Shown: positions 33,357-43,460, numbered from the stretch's first letter. The stretch is DNA of 64,000 bases from Prorocentrum cordatum (GCA_963575745.1 CAUYUJ010000936.1:254501-318500); one strand, 5' to 3'. The notes: generated from the letters alone by a model not told the origin. Numbers and translations are program-made.

Positions 33357-36160
33357 GCGCAGAGTCCTGGCGCAGCAGCTGGTCGCTTAAGCACGGGCTG
33401 CCCGTGGAACTCGTTCTCCTTCTCTACCTTGAGCGCCTTCGCGTCATCCTGAGAAATCTCCCCCGATGCGAGGCGCGTGCACACGTTGTTGCACCAGTCG
33501 AGGGCGATCTGCCTGCCCTTCTCGGGGTCGTCGGGGCAGAAGTCCTGAGCGACTCGGGGAGGGTGACAGTCCGGCTGAGTTGCTCCCCCCTCTACTTCCT
33601 CGTCCTCATCGTCTTCCTCACCCTCCTTCCCATCCATCCCCGATCGTCCTCCACCTCCCAACGTTGTGCATTGGGCTTGGCAGTCGTTTCGTGCCCTGAT
33701 ATCCTTGGTGTGCATCTGAATGATCTGTGTATTGTCTACCTTCACGCTGCAGAGGTGCTGCTTGATCTTGCCTGCTGGAGCATTCCACCTAGCGGCAGCG
33801 GTGACAAGGGAGAGGCGAAAGAGGAGAAGCAAGGGGACTGAGGACGAGGAGGAGGAACGAAGAGGAACGCCTCCTCTGCCTCCTCCTCCTCCTCCTCCTC
33901 ACCATCAGCATCCTCCTCCTCCTCCTCCTCCTCCTCATCATCATCATCATCATCATCCTTTCCCTCATCCTCCTCGCTCCTCTCGTGCTCCTCATCCTGG
34001 CCCTCCTTGTCCCCATCCTTCTCCTTAATTCTTCCCATCGTCCTCCTCCACCTAACTCTCCCTCTGCTCCTACATCGTCATTTTTGGTTTGCGAATGTCC
34101 ACCTGAAAAACGTGATGTACGTGCTGCCGTCCTGGCCCTCCAGCTTCAAGAAGTCGTACTTCGTCTTCTTGCCCGTGTCCTTCTTGCCCTCGATGTGCTC
34201 CTCTGCGACGGTGCTCGCGTCGAACGCCGCCCACCGGAGTAGAGGGAGAGCCTCTCGAAAGGAGAGCAAGGCGATGGTCGAATGATGGACAAGGAGTGGG
34301 AAAAATATTGGATCAAGAGAGGGGATGGAACGAAGAGGGAATGATCCAACAGTTAATTTAATTGTGTTGAAATTTTTTGAAATTATGATGAATTTTGTAT
34401 GTTTATTGATTGAAGATAATTTATGTGAATTGAATGAAGCAAGGAAAGAGGGGTAGGCCTGCGCCACTGGACGCCTGAGTGGTGGGACATGGACGGGCAA
34501 CCATGTTGTCGGTGGGCGTGGCGTCGGGCCGCGGCTTCTCCATGCGATCGCAGAAATCCTGGTGGTCGCTGCCCTTCTTGACCCTGTAGGCCTTCTTCAT
34601 CTTGCTGTCGTAGAAGTACTCCCACCCATCGCCTGCGGAATGCATGTTTCTTCCGATCTCTGCCTGCCTGCCCTCCCTCTCTCCCTCCCTCCTTTACTTC
34701 CTCATTCGTTCCTGCTCCTCCTGTTCTCTCCTCGTTGCTCCTCCTCCTCCTCCTCATCGTCTTTCTCCTCCTCATCAATCTCCTCCTCCTGTCCCTCCTC
34801 CTCCTCCTCCTCCTCCTCACGCTGATGGGGTGGCCTCCGTCGTCAGCGGCGCCCTCGGGTTCGTCGCCACCGCCATCCTCTGGCGGGTCGCCGTCAGCTG
34901 GCACATCGTCATCATCATCATCATCAACACGCTGACGCCGCCGACCACGACCGATGGGGAAGCCACGACCGCGACCACGACCGTTGGCTGCAGGCTTCTT
35001 GGTGGGCGAGGTCGCTGCAGCCTTGGGCGAGGTCGCTGCAGCCTTGGGCGAGGTCGCTGCAGCCTTCTTGGTGGGCGAGGTCGCTGCAGCCTTCTTGGTC
35101 GGCGAGGTCGCTGCAGCCTTCTTGTTGTGCGAGGTCGCTGCAGCCTTCTTGATGGGCGAGGTCGCCGCAGCCTTCTTGGGCGAGGTCGCTGCAGCCTTCT
35201 TGGGCGAGGCCAGCACGTTCTTCGAGCTCTGCGCCGTGTCGATGGGGCCCAGCTTCTTGAACCACAGCGGTGGGCGGCTGGGATATCGTTTTGAATTTGC
35301 CGATGGCGAGGGCGCATTTTTCAAGAAGTCCCTCAAGGGACCATTGAGTGCCCGATGTACCTTCACGACTGATTCAGGGGTCCAGTCCGATGGATAACCG
35401 CGAGCAATCACAAGACGCCATCGGCAAGAGCGATCGTCCATCATACTATATACCACTCTGTCTCTCCTCCTCCTCCTTCTCCCCCTCCTCCTCCTCCTCC
35501 TCCTTCTCTGTCCTCTCTCCCCTCTCTCTCCCCCTCACTCCTTCCTTTCTCCCCCCTCCTCCCCCTGTTTCCCCCCTCCTCCCATCCCTGCCATCCGCCC
35601 GTCATGCCCGAAAAACCGGGCGTCGGATCCTTGAAAGTTTGACGCAGTGCCTGAACAGCGAGCGCATGCGCGCCCCGTTCTCCTCCACCCAGTCGATCAG
35701 CTCGTCGTTCGACAAGGGAAACCTTCGGGGAGGGGGTAGTCGGCCCGCCCCTCCTCCTCCTCTTCCTCCTCCTCCTCCTCCTCCTCCTCCTCCTCCCCCT
35801 CCTCGTCCTCATCTTCCTCCTCCTCCTCCTCCTCCTCCCTGCGACGACTACAACGACGAGTCGGCCCTGCAAGGCCAAGGTTGACCCAAGAACGATTTGT
35901 CCAGAGCGATGCGTTCCAAGGCCTGCTCCAAGGCCTTCGGCTTGACGCTAAGATTCGAACATATTCGACCGACTGCTTTCCGCCCCTCCCCCGAGGGAGC
36001 GTGCCGCGTATTATAACTGATGGATGGGTTGCGGCTGAGATCGATCGAAACGTGGGCCTGCGGATATCCGACGGGTTCACCAGATGGCCAAGTGGAAATG
36101 TTTCCGCACCTTCTGGGGGTCAACCTTGCTCTTTTTGGCCACCTTCGGATACATGATGAA
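32685..36160 (-). CDS. Lys/Ala repeat (KKAAATSP) and KRPA-motif protein, multi-exon
   Basis: Candidate exons in transcription order: 36155-36085 (NFIMYPKVAKKSKVDPQKV), about 35930-35870 (KALEQALERIALDKSFLGQ), about 35720-35605 (NDELIDWVEENGARMRSLF), about 35400-34830, about 34640-34450 (WEYFYDSKMKKAYRVKKG), about 34245-34085 (KKTKYDFLKLEGQDGSTYI), about 33800-33355 (QIALDWCNNVCTRLASGEI) and about 33030-32685, ending SFSFDM-stop. The 35400-34830 exon holds about nine AAATSPTKKA-type repeats, then GRGRGRG and an acidic DDDDDDDV tail. LKRPAA and MKRPAA motifs occur in the last two exons. The basic, Pro-spaced repeat resembles DNA-compacting tails of histone H1-like proteins, which hints at a nucleic-acid role; this is inference. 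No catalytic domain is seen. Introns are TCC-rich or (CT)n. The start is not identified; coding may extend to about 36.43 kb. Confidence 0.6.
33279..33352. repeat. (CT)n in an intron
   Basis: About 36 CT units just downstream, on the minus strand, of an exon ending LKRPAAAPGLCAK. Confidence 0.95.
33865..33965. repeat. TCC/TCATCA tract
   Basis: Includes a (TCA)n run at 33937-33956. It separates two exon candidates of the 32.7-36.2 kb gene. Confidence 0.9.
34735..34825. repeat. TCC tract in an intron
   Basis: Separates the KKAAATSP exon from the WEYFYDSKMKKAYRV exon. TCC tracts at 35465-35590 and 35750-35840 separate the next exons upstream. Confidence 0.9.
34990..35215 (-). repeat. coding tandem repeat, GAGGTCGCTGCAGCCTT unit
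   Basis: About nine imperfect units of 24-33 bp read on the plus strand as GGGCGAGGTCGCTGCAGCCT with or without TCTTG. Unit length varies by multiples of three, keeping the KKAAATSP frame; this is consistent with purifying selection on the reading frame. Confidence 0.88.
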
Positions 36161-36189
36161 GTTGACCGAAAAGGGAGAAGAGGGTGGCG

Positions 36190-36300
36190 GAGTACGAGGA
36201 GGACAAGGGCAGGGGGAGGAGAAGAAGGAGAAGGAGGAGAGGGAGGAGAAGGAGGAGAAGGAGGAGGAGGAGGAGGAGGAAGAGGAGGAAGAGGAGGATA
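36190..36300. repeat. GGA tract
   Basis: Purine tract upstream of the first confident exon of the minus-strand gene. A TCC tract follows at 36465-36565. Confidence 0.9.
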
Positions 36301-36739
36301 GGGTGAGAAGGATGAGGGGCCTGCGCTATCTGTGGAGACAGCACCGCCGCCAGCGACTCGGCATCCGAGAACCGAGCGCCCTGTGGCGGCATCTAGCCGC
36401 GGGGCGGCTCGGGCCACGGCGCTGCGCAGCTTGGCAACGCGAGCGTCCCTGCCCTCTTGGGTCCCCCCCCTCCTCCTCTTCCTCTCCTCCTCCTCCTCCT
36501 CCTCCTCTTCCTCTCTTCCTCCTCCTCCTCCTCGTCCTGCTCCTCCCCCTCCTCCACCTTGTCCTCCTTCTCCCCCCCCCCGTCCCTTCCTTCCACTGCC
36601 TCCAGCCTCCTTTTCCACGAAGGTCATTTGTGTCCATTACGCAGTCGTGGTTTAGCGTGGCACTCCCAGTTGCGCACGAAAGTGGCGACGGTATGCTGGT
36701 CATACTCGTGCATACATGTATGTATTACCATGTATCTAC

Positions 36740-36763
36740 ATTGATATATATATATGTATATAG

Positions 36764-36799
<36 letters not shown>

Positions 36800-36828
36800 C
36801 TATATATATATATATATACATATACATA
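36740..36828. repeat. (TA)n palindromic block
   Basis: ATATGTATATAGTAATATAT ... ATATTACTATATATA is symmetrical around about 36782, so it is a long imperfect AT palindrome rather than a simple run. Confidence 0.92.
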
Positions 36829-36829
36829 G

Positions 36830-37040
36830 TTGCACAAGCGCAGGCGCGAAACGAAAAAGCGAGAGAAAACGAAAAACGCGCGACGGCGACGGAACGGAAA
36901 ACGAAAAGGCGCGGGCGGCGAAGCGAAAAAGGCCGAGGCGCGAAGCGAAAAGGCGCACGCAAGCAACTTACGAAAAGGCGCAGCGAAGAAAAGCGCATCG
37001 TCAAATGCGTTTTTCCGCGATATTTTCCCGCGACAAATGA
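36830..37040. repeat. CGAAAAG/GCGCGAA-rich low-complexity stretch
   Basis: Many variants of GCGAAAAGGCGC and CGAAACG. It is open in several frames, all with Arg/Lys/Ala low-complexity translation. I do not support a gene. Confidence 0.7.
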
Positions 37041-37312
37041 AAAAGCGCACCCACCCTAGTGTGTTGAGGTGCTTGGAATTTGTTTGATTGGTTGGTCTTG
37101 TTTTTTGTTTGTTTTGTTTTGGTGTGGGTGCCCCCGCGACCACAGCAGCAGCCCCGTTACCCGTTTTTGGTTGCTGGCGGCGGAGCGCGGGGGCGAGTTT
37201 AGTTAGTTGTGTGTTTTTGAGCGCACATACGCGCCTCTGAAAGCAGCGGGACAACGGAAGGAAGGAAGCGTCGGCTCTGTTCTGCGGAGGCGGCCTTGAC
37301 GGAGGTGCTGAC

Positions 37313-38744
37313 ATGACCTCCTTGAGAGCCATGGTTGCAGATTTGTTGCACGCCCGCAAGGGCCGTCAGTTGTCCGAGCTGTTGGTGACGGTGGCGACTG
37401 GAGGCTGGTGGCCGAAGGTACGTAGTCACGAGGCGGGACTTCGAGCTGACGATCTGTGCGACCGTTGCGGCACGGAGCAAGACACACCTCTGCACAGATG
37501 TTGGACATGCTCAAAGAATCATGGTTCGCGTGCTTTTGATGAGTCTAACGACTTACTCCCGCAGGCAGTGGCCGAGGCGGAAGCGTTTCCTTGTTTTTGG
37601 ATGCGAGGGCTCATTCCCTCCGCCTGGACCTCCATTTCTCCTCCCCCTTCTGTCGAGCTGATTTCTGGAGGCTGTCTCGGGAATGACGGTCTCGGGGACG
37701 GCTGTTTAGGCACGGGGACTGCTTCGGAGCCTCTGGTGATTTTCGGAGACGCGTCTGGGGGTCGCGACACTCTCGACACCAGGCTCAGGAGGGTAGGTAT
37801 AGGGCTTGCCACTTTTACTAGTTACAATCCTTTGGCCCTGGGGCCTTTCTTGCTGGGGCCCCTCACGGGAACGGCACAGAGCGTTCCAAGAGGTGAGCTC
37901 AGGGCTTTTGAATGGGCCTTGCGTTTCAGTGTAGGTGAAATGTTATATGTCACTGACTGTGACGAAGTTGCCCGCGGGTGGTACGCCGAGCTGTTTCGCA
38001 GGCCTCAAGGCCCACAATCCGACATATGGCGTGAAATTGGTAAATTACTAACCACGCAGGGTCGATCTCCAGCGTGTATAGTTGTCGTTCAGATCCCGTC
38101 TCATCTGTCTGGAGCTGATGTTCTGGCACGAGGTCTTCCCTCGTGGTTAGTGCTAGGCAACTCGTGTGTAGATGCTATTGCAGGGGGGGCCGCGAAGCTT
38201 GCGCGGGTCTCCCCTCAGGAACGTCACAAAATCCAAGAGGTTGAGCAGCGTGCTCGCCTTGTTCGGAGGAGGTTGCTGCGTGTCGGCTTAGACTCCATTC
38301 GAGCGTCCCAGCTGTCTGGACACCAGAGAGCCAGAGAGTGCGGGGTGCTGGTAGAGTTCCTCCTCCCCCCCTCTTGCTATTGCACGCTTCGCGTCCGCAC
38401 ATACCCTGACCGAAAGCGGGAGGGCGTGCAGTGTGTGTAAAGGCTCCGCGACTAAGGCGGTGGTGTCCGAATGGTTAAAAAGTGAGTGCTTCCATCTCCA
38501 GCATGTGAACGGTGAGCTTAGTCGAGTTCCTAAGGGGCGGCGTTTACACTTAGCTGGTGGCTGGACTCATCCCTCACACGCCTTGACCTGCCATAAAGAC
38601 CTTAAAATTTGGTTTTGCCGCACATGTGGGTTCTTCGGCCAGGCCCAGCTCAGAGGCCTGGGAGAACCGTGCAAGCTTCCAATTTCTAAGGCCAGGCGCG
38701 AATACCTTGACAGGATTGATCGTGGCCTGTTTCCGAAGTGCTGA
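37313..38744 (+). pseudogene. LINE 3' end: CCHC-like motif, RNase H and terminal zinc finger
   Basis: The first frame (37313-38440) begins with a zinc-binding motif CDRCG ... HRCWTC typical of the region between RT and RNase H. It then has an RNase H fold: VIFGDASGG (first Asp), GELRAFEWAL (Glu), LYVTDCDEVARGW (second Asp) and SCVDAIAGGAAKLA (last Asp). The sequence changes frame at about 38420 and continues to 38744 with WLKSECF ... GRRLHLAGGW ... CRTCG, homologous to the minus-strand fragment at 58015-58260. Upstream RT and endonuclease are absent, so this is a 5'-truncated copy, the usual outcome of incomplete reverse transcription. It supplies exactly the domains missing from the copy at 14.4-19.6 kb. 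After the stop come 46 bases and then (TCC)n. Confidence 0.88.
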
Positions 38745-38790
38745 GCACTCAAGCCTGGTTATCACTACGTGATGGCGGAAATCCTGGAAA

Positions 38791-38857
38791 TCCTCCTCCT
38801 CCTCCTCCTCCTCCTCCTCCTCCTCCTCCTCCTCCTCCTCCTCCTCCTCCTCCTCCT
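38791..38857 (+). repeat. (TCC)22 at the LINE 3' end
   Basis: A pure TCC run 46 bases after the LINE stop codon, preceded by ATCCTGGAAATCC. It may be the element's 3' tail. Confidence 0.95.
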
Positions 38858-39026
38858 AGGAGTGGGGTTTCTGGGGCTCCAGTCACGACGTTTCGCAATC
38901 TGTTTTGTTGACGGGGCCGCAGCGTCGGAGCCGAGGAGGGACATCGCTGCCGTGGGGTCGCTCGGAGAGGCACCGCTGCAGGTCTGCGGTGCTCAGTGCT
39001 TCTCCCGCGACTCCACCGCGGGTGCT

Positions 39027-39290
39027 CGCCTTGGGCCCCGCGGCTGTCGGTCTGGTTCTGTGCTGGGGGTGCCGTGCTTTTCTTTGTCTTGGCATCGCTC
39101 GGACGTGTGCATTTTTCCTCCGGCGAGGACCATCGAGGAGCATCCTCGATCATCTGGCGAAAAAGCCACGCACGAAATAGAAAAAACACAGGGAATGGAC
39201 GTCCGAGCGATGGCCAGGGGCTCGCTTTGGGCCCCGCGGTTGTCGTTCTGGTTCTGTGTTGGGGGCGCCGTGCTTTTCTCTGCTGGTCGA
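39027..39290. mobile_element. family C element C1 between ~60-bp direct repeats
   Basis: The core 39091-39215 starts GGCATCGCTCGGACGTGTGC and ends ACGTCCGAGCGATGGCC (inverted ends), with TGGCGAAAAAGCCACGCACG inside. It is flanked by 39027-39090 and 39226-39290, which share TTGGGCCCCGCGG, TCTGGTTCTGTG and GCCGTGCTTTTCT. Copies C2 (55460-55567) and C3 (57483-57607) have the same core. Confidence 0.82.
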
Positions 39291-39431
39291 GACCGCAGCA
39301 CGAAGCGCTGAGAGCGCAGAGCAGCAGCCCCTGCGCTGGGAATCCAACGGCGAGGCGCTGCGCGCAGGTCTGCTTCCCCGTGTCCCCTCCTCTCCTCCAG
39401 GCGAAGGGCGAGGCGCAGAGACCCCAGGGGG

Positions 39432-39672
39432 GTGGGGGAGGAGGAGGAGGAGGAGGAGGAGGAGGAGGAGGAGGAGGAGGAGGATGGAGGAGGAGGAGAG
39501 GAGGAAGGAGGAGGAGGTGGAGGAGGAGGAGGGGAGGAGAGGAGGATGGAGGGAGGAGGAGGAGGGAGGGTGGTGGGGGGGAGGGGGGAGGAGGAGGAGG
39601 AGGAGGAGGAGGAGGAGGAGGAGGAGGAGGAGGAGTGAGGAGGAGGGAGGAGGAGGAGGAGGAGGAGGAGGA

Positions 39673-39703
<31 letters not shown>

Positions 39704-39950
39704 GGAAGAGTGATGGTAGGAGGAGAAGGTGAGGAGGAGGAGGGGGAGGAAGGGGAGGAGGGGGAGGAGGGAAGGAGGAGGAGGAGGAGGAAGGAGGAGG
39801 CAGGAGGAGGAGAGGAGGAGGAGGAGGAGGAGGAGGAGGAGGAGGTGGAGGGGGGAGGAGGGGGAGGAGGAGTGAGGAGGAGGAGGAGGCGTTAGTAGGA
39901 GGAGGAGGAGGAGGCGGGAGGAGGGGAGGAGAGGAGGAGGAGGAGGAGGG
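39432..39950. repeat. ~520-bp GGA purine block
   Basis: Almost exclusively purines on the plus strand with GGA, GGAA and GGGA variants. It is the longest such block in the window and one strand is nearly pyrimidine-only, so triplex or G-quadruplex-like structure is possible. Confidence 0.95.
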
Positions 39951-40074
39951 CCGCCTTCTCCAGACGGGCATCGAACGCCGACTGGTCCTGTTGGCGACCA
40001 TCCAGAGCAGGCCCACCGAGCTGCCCCCACTCCCCTGCTCTCCCGCAGGGAGGCGCAGGCGGGCCCCCAGAGAG

Positions 40075-40420
40075 CACCCCCAGCCGCCGCTGCCGCTGCT
40101 CGTCCGGAAGAGCTCCCGTGGCCACGGCTGGCATCTCCGCGGAGTTCTGGTCAGAGTGTTCCCCTGTGGAGGCCTCGGGGACCGCGGGTGCTCGATGCTC
40201 GTTTTGGGGGACCTTCTTGGGGCCCACCCAACGGATCTGTTCGACACCAGATCGACTCAAGTTCGACTCACGTTTGACTCAAGTTCGACTTCTCAAGTTC
40301 GACTCAACCTCGACTCAGGTTCGACTCAGGTTCGACTCGAATCGACGGACGCTCGACGCAGCTTCGACGCAAGAGTGGAGCGAGGGTCTCCAGGAAGGTC
40401 CCCAGGATGAACGTCCAGCG
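40075..40420. repeat. family F core followed by the AAGTTCGACTC satellite-like block
   Basis: F core at 40075-40175 (GCTGCCGCTGCTCG ... GGCCACGGCTGG). At 40252-40345 about nine units of an ~11-bp motif (AAGTTCGACTC) are followed by CTCCAGGAAGGTCCCCAG as in the 7.1 kb composite. The F-then-satellite order is the reverse of that at 7.0 and 8.4 kb. Confidence 0.8.
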
Positions 40421-40635
40421 GGTGCTGGAACCGTCTCGTTCCCCCACGGCGGCCCCAGCTTCCCCAGGGGAGGTACAGGTGGCCTCCAGAGCACCCCCCC
40501 CCACGAGGGCCAGAGGGGGGGCCTCGCCTGGGCGGGTGGGGCCCACGTGGGGCCCGTCCAGGGCGGGAGAAGCACCCCGGCCCAAACGGTTAGCCTCTAC
40601 GATGCAGCCACGGGCGTTTAGTCAGCACCCTGCCC

Positions 40636-40800
40636 CGATCGATTCCTCTCCCAGGCACGTCTACGGAAGGGCTTCGCTCGTCGTCGTGCCTGTCATGAGG
40701 GTGGCTCCCCTGCCCTCCTGCCCTGTTCGATCCCTTCCTCGGGCACGTGCCCTAAAGGGCTTCGCTCGTCGTGCTACTGACCACGAGGGTGTTTGGCCTG
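40636..40800. repeat. ~85-bp direct duplication (TTCGATCCCTTCC / GGGCTTCGCTCGTCG)
   Basis: Two copies, 40636-40710 and 40725-40800, each with GATC-CCT/ATTCCTC, CACGT and AGGGCTTCGCTCGTCGT. Confidence 0.8.
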
Positions 40801-41032
40801 CCCCCTGCGCGGTCGTGAACTTTTCGATAGCGTGTCGCTCTGCAGGTTCTGGCCCACCACGCCTCGAAGCGCCACGCGGTCCACTTCCCAGCCGCCAGGT
40901 TGCAGCGTCCCGAGCCTTCCGGACCCCCCTGCCGCGCGGAGCGGAGCGACACGCCATATCTGGAGCCGCCGCCGCGACACGCCATCCCAAAGTGCCCAAC
41001 CGTACGATGAGGGTGGCCCTCCTGCTACACTG

Positions 41033-41115
41033 ACGTCGGGCCTGTCTCTCCACATGGGGGTATATCCAGAAATGGTCCAAACACAGTCTGGGGACGAGTT
41101 GTTTTAGTATTGTTT
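41033..41115 (+). mobile_element. family A element A8, left half only
   Basis: GTCGGGCCTGTCTCTCCACA, then AGTCTGGGGACGAGTTGTTTTAG. No matching right end is seen before a run of GGGGGCCTCTTGG direct repeats (41160-41435). Confidence 0.75.
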
Positions 41116-41159
41116 GGCCATGCGGGGGCATGTTGGGATTATCGCTTCGCTCATTCCGC

Positions 41160-41435
41160 CGGCCCCTGGGGGCATCTTGGGGGCCTTTTAGGGCCTCCAG
41201 GAGGCCTCTTGGGGGCCTCTTAGAGCTTCTTGGGGGCCTCTTGGGGTCGTCTTGGGGGCCTCCTGAGGGCTCTTGGGGGCCTCTTGGGGCCTCTTAGGGG
41301 CCTCTGGGGGCTTCCTGGGAGCCTTTCAGGACCGAGGGCTCGAAATGTTGTTTCGTGCTCCCCCTCTGGGGCCGCTCTTGGGGCGCGCTAGGGGCCCTCT
41401 TGGGCCGTCTTGGAGGCCTCTTGGGCTGTCTTGGA
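41160..41435. repeat. GGGGGCCTCTTGG short tandem variants
   Basis: About fifteen variants of GGGGGCCTCTT with spacings of 11-22 bp. No gene is seen from 39 to 48 kb. Confidence 0.85.
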
Positions 41436-41553
41436 GGGACTATTTAATTATGCTAACGGAGTTCCCCACATGGGCGTTTTAATAGGGCGCGGGCTTAGTC
41501 AGGAGGAAGAGGAAGAGGCGGAGGTGCGGGGGGAGGGGTCGACGAGGATGGCA

Positions 41554-42439
41554 GCGAATACTGTCCTCGCTCTGGCGGGGCCTCCCTGGAGCGCTGGGAG
41601 GGGCACGAAACCTGATAAATAATATGGTTTGCGAATACTGTCCTCGCTCTGGCGGGGCCTCCCTGGAGCGGTGGGAGGGGCACGAAACCTGATAAATAAT
41701 ACGGTTTGCGAATAGTGTCCTCGCTCAGGCGGGGCCTCCCTGGAGCGCTGGGAGGGGCGCGAAACCTGATAAATAATATGGTTTGCGAATGCTGTCCTCG
41801 CTCTGGCGGGGCCTCCCTGGAGGGGTGGGAGGGGCACGAAACCTGATAAATAATATGGTTCGCGAGTGCTGTCCTCGCTCTGGCGGGGCCTCCCTGGAGC
41901 GGTGGGAGGGGCACGAAACCTGATAAATAATATGGTTTGCGAATACTGTCCTCGCTCAGGCGGGGCCTCCCTGGAGGGGTGGGAGGGGCACGAAACCTGT
42001 TAAATAACATGGTTTGCGAATGCTGTCCTCGCTCAGGCGGGGCCTCCCTGGAGGGGTGGGAGGGGCACGAAACCTGATAAATAATATGGTTTGCGAATAC
42101 TGTCCTCGCTCAGGCGGGGCCTCCCTGGAGGGTGGGAGGGGCACGAAACCTGATAAATAACATGGTTTGCGGATACTGTCCTCGCTCTGGCGGGGCCTCC
42201 CTGGAGGGTTGGGAGGGGCACGAAACCTGATAAATAACATGGTTTGCGAATACTGTCCTCGCTCAGGCGGGGCCTCCCCAGAGCACTGGGAGGGGCACGA
42301 AACCTGATAAATAAAATTGTTTGCGAATACTGTCCTCGCTCTGGCGGGGCCTCCCTGGAGCGGTGGGAGGGGCACGAAACCTGATAAATAATATGGTTTG
42401 CGAATACTGTCCTCGCTCTGGCGGGGCCTCCCTGGAGGG
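41554..42439. repeat. 77-bp minisatellite, ~11.5 copies
   Basis: The unit starts GCGAATACTGTCCTCGCTCT and ends ATAAATAATATGGTTT; successive starts at 41554, 41631 and 41708 confirm a 77-bp period, with occasional 1-bp length changes. Copies differ mainly at CTCTGG/CTCAGG and at GGAGCG/GGAGGG. The unit is not a multiple of three, so it is not a conserved coding repeat. Confidence 0.97.
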
Positions 42440-42850
42440 CAGGTAGGTATTGTATGGTATTGTATGGTGTGGTAGGTATGCGGTGATGGTGTATGTATGG
42501 TTTCCTACGTGCTTGCCTGACTCCGGTGGTCTGCTATAGTATGGTATGGTATTGTATGGTATGGTATAGTATGGTATGGTAGGAATAGGAAGAGGGAGCG
42601 AGCGTGGTAGGTAGGTATTGTATGGTATTGTATGGTGTGGTAGGTATGCGGTGATGGTGTATGTATGGTTTCCTAGGTGTGGTATGGTAGGTACGGTGGT
42701 CTGCTATAGTATGGTATGGTATTGTATGGTATGGTATAGTATGGCATGGTAGGAGTAGGAAGAGGGAGCGGTATTGTATGGTATGGTATAGTATGGTATG
42801 GTAGGAATAGGAAGAGGGAGCGGGAGGTGGGAAGGTGGGAAGGTGGGAAG
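42440..42850. repeat. GGTAT pentamer array in two ~165-bp higher-order copies
   Basis: Blocks 42440-42600 and 42606-42776 share GGTAGGTATTGTATGGTATT, CGGTGATGGTGTATGTATGG and AGGAAGAGGGAGCG. Within each, (GGTAT)n variants dominate. (GGTGGGAA)n follows at 42825-42855. Confidence 0.92.
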
Positions 42851-42904
42851 GTGGGAAGGAGAGGGTGTCCTGGGAAAACAAGAACCCCACTCAGGATGTG
42901 GGGA

Positions 42905-42952
42905 AAAACAAAATCGTCCAAAATCCCCCCGGAGGAGGACAGGCCCGACCGA
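42905..42952 (+). mobile_element. family A element A9, right end only
   Basis: ATCGTCCAAAATCCCCCCGG then AGGAGGACAGGCCCGACC, an orphan right terminus. Confidence 0.7.
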
Positions 42953-43189
42953 ATGCCACACCCTGGGCCAAGACCGCTCTTGGCAACACCCAGCGGCAGC
43001 CCCGTGGCGGACGCCGCGGGCGCGGGCGCGGGCCTGGCGCGGCGGCTGCGCGTTGGCCGCCCTGCGGGGGGGGCGCCGATGGGCGAGGACGGCAGGGAGG
43101 CGACCACCAAAGGGTGTGCTTGCGCCGGGGTGTGGTTTGCGATTTGCGTCGCTGGGTCTGGAAGGGCGGGGGGCACCACTTATGACGTT

Positions 43190-43345
43190 CCGACCTGCTT
43201 CCGCCTTGATCGCCAGAAGGAATCTCGAGCACCAGAAAAATGCCGAAACTCAGGGTTGTCACGTGTCGGTCCCTGGGAGACACTCGTCAGACACTGATCC
43301 GACACTCTTTCGACGCTTTCTGGGGGGCTCGAACTTATTCCCTAC
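43190..43345. repeat. family B repeat, copy 1
   Basis: Shares CGCCTTGATCGCCAGAA, GCCGAAACTCAGGG, GGGAGACACTCGTC and CACTCTTTCGACGCTTTC with 46035-46185, which sits inside a family A element. Confidence 0.82.
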
Positions 43346-43460
43346 CTAGGCTCTGCCTAGAAGGGTTCTTACTCTCTTGGCTTAAAGAGCCGGGCAGTGG
43401 GAACCGGCCCGGGCGGTTTCCCCAGTATCTGCCCCACGGTTCCCCCAGTTACGTCCTTTT

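Noticed and set aside
39432-39950. Open frames rich in Gly/Glu/Arg and in Leu/Pro/Ser across the GGA block (and similar ones at 6.5-7.0, 20.0-20.4, 46.4-46.9, 52.6 and 53.1 kb)
   Set aside because: Trinucleotide tracts have no stop codons in most frames; composition is fully explained by the repeat.
41510-42375. Minus-strand frames with repeated PLPPLQGGPARARTVFANHI
   Set aside because: Products of the 77-bp repeat; frame changes between units because 77 is not divisible by three.
41554-42439. CRISPR-like array
   Set aside because: Units are contiguous with no unique spacers and a 77-bp period; it is a eukaryotic minisatellite.
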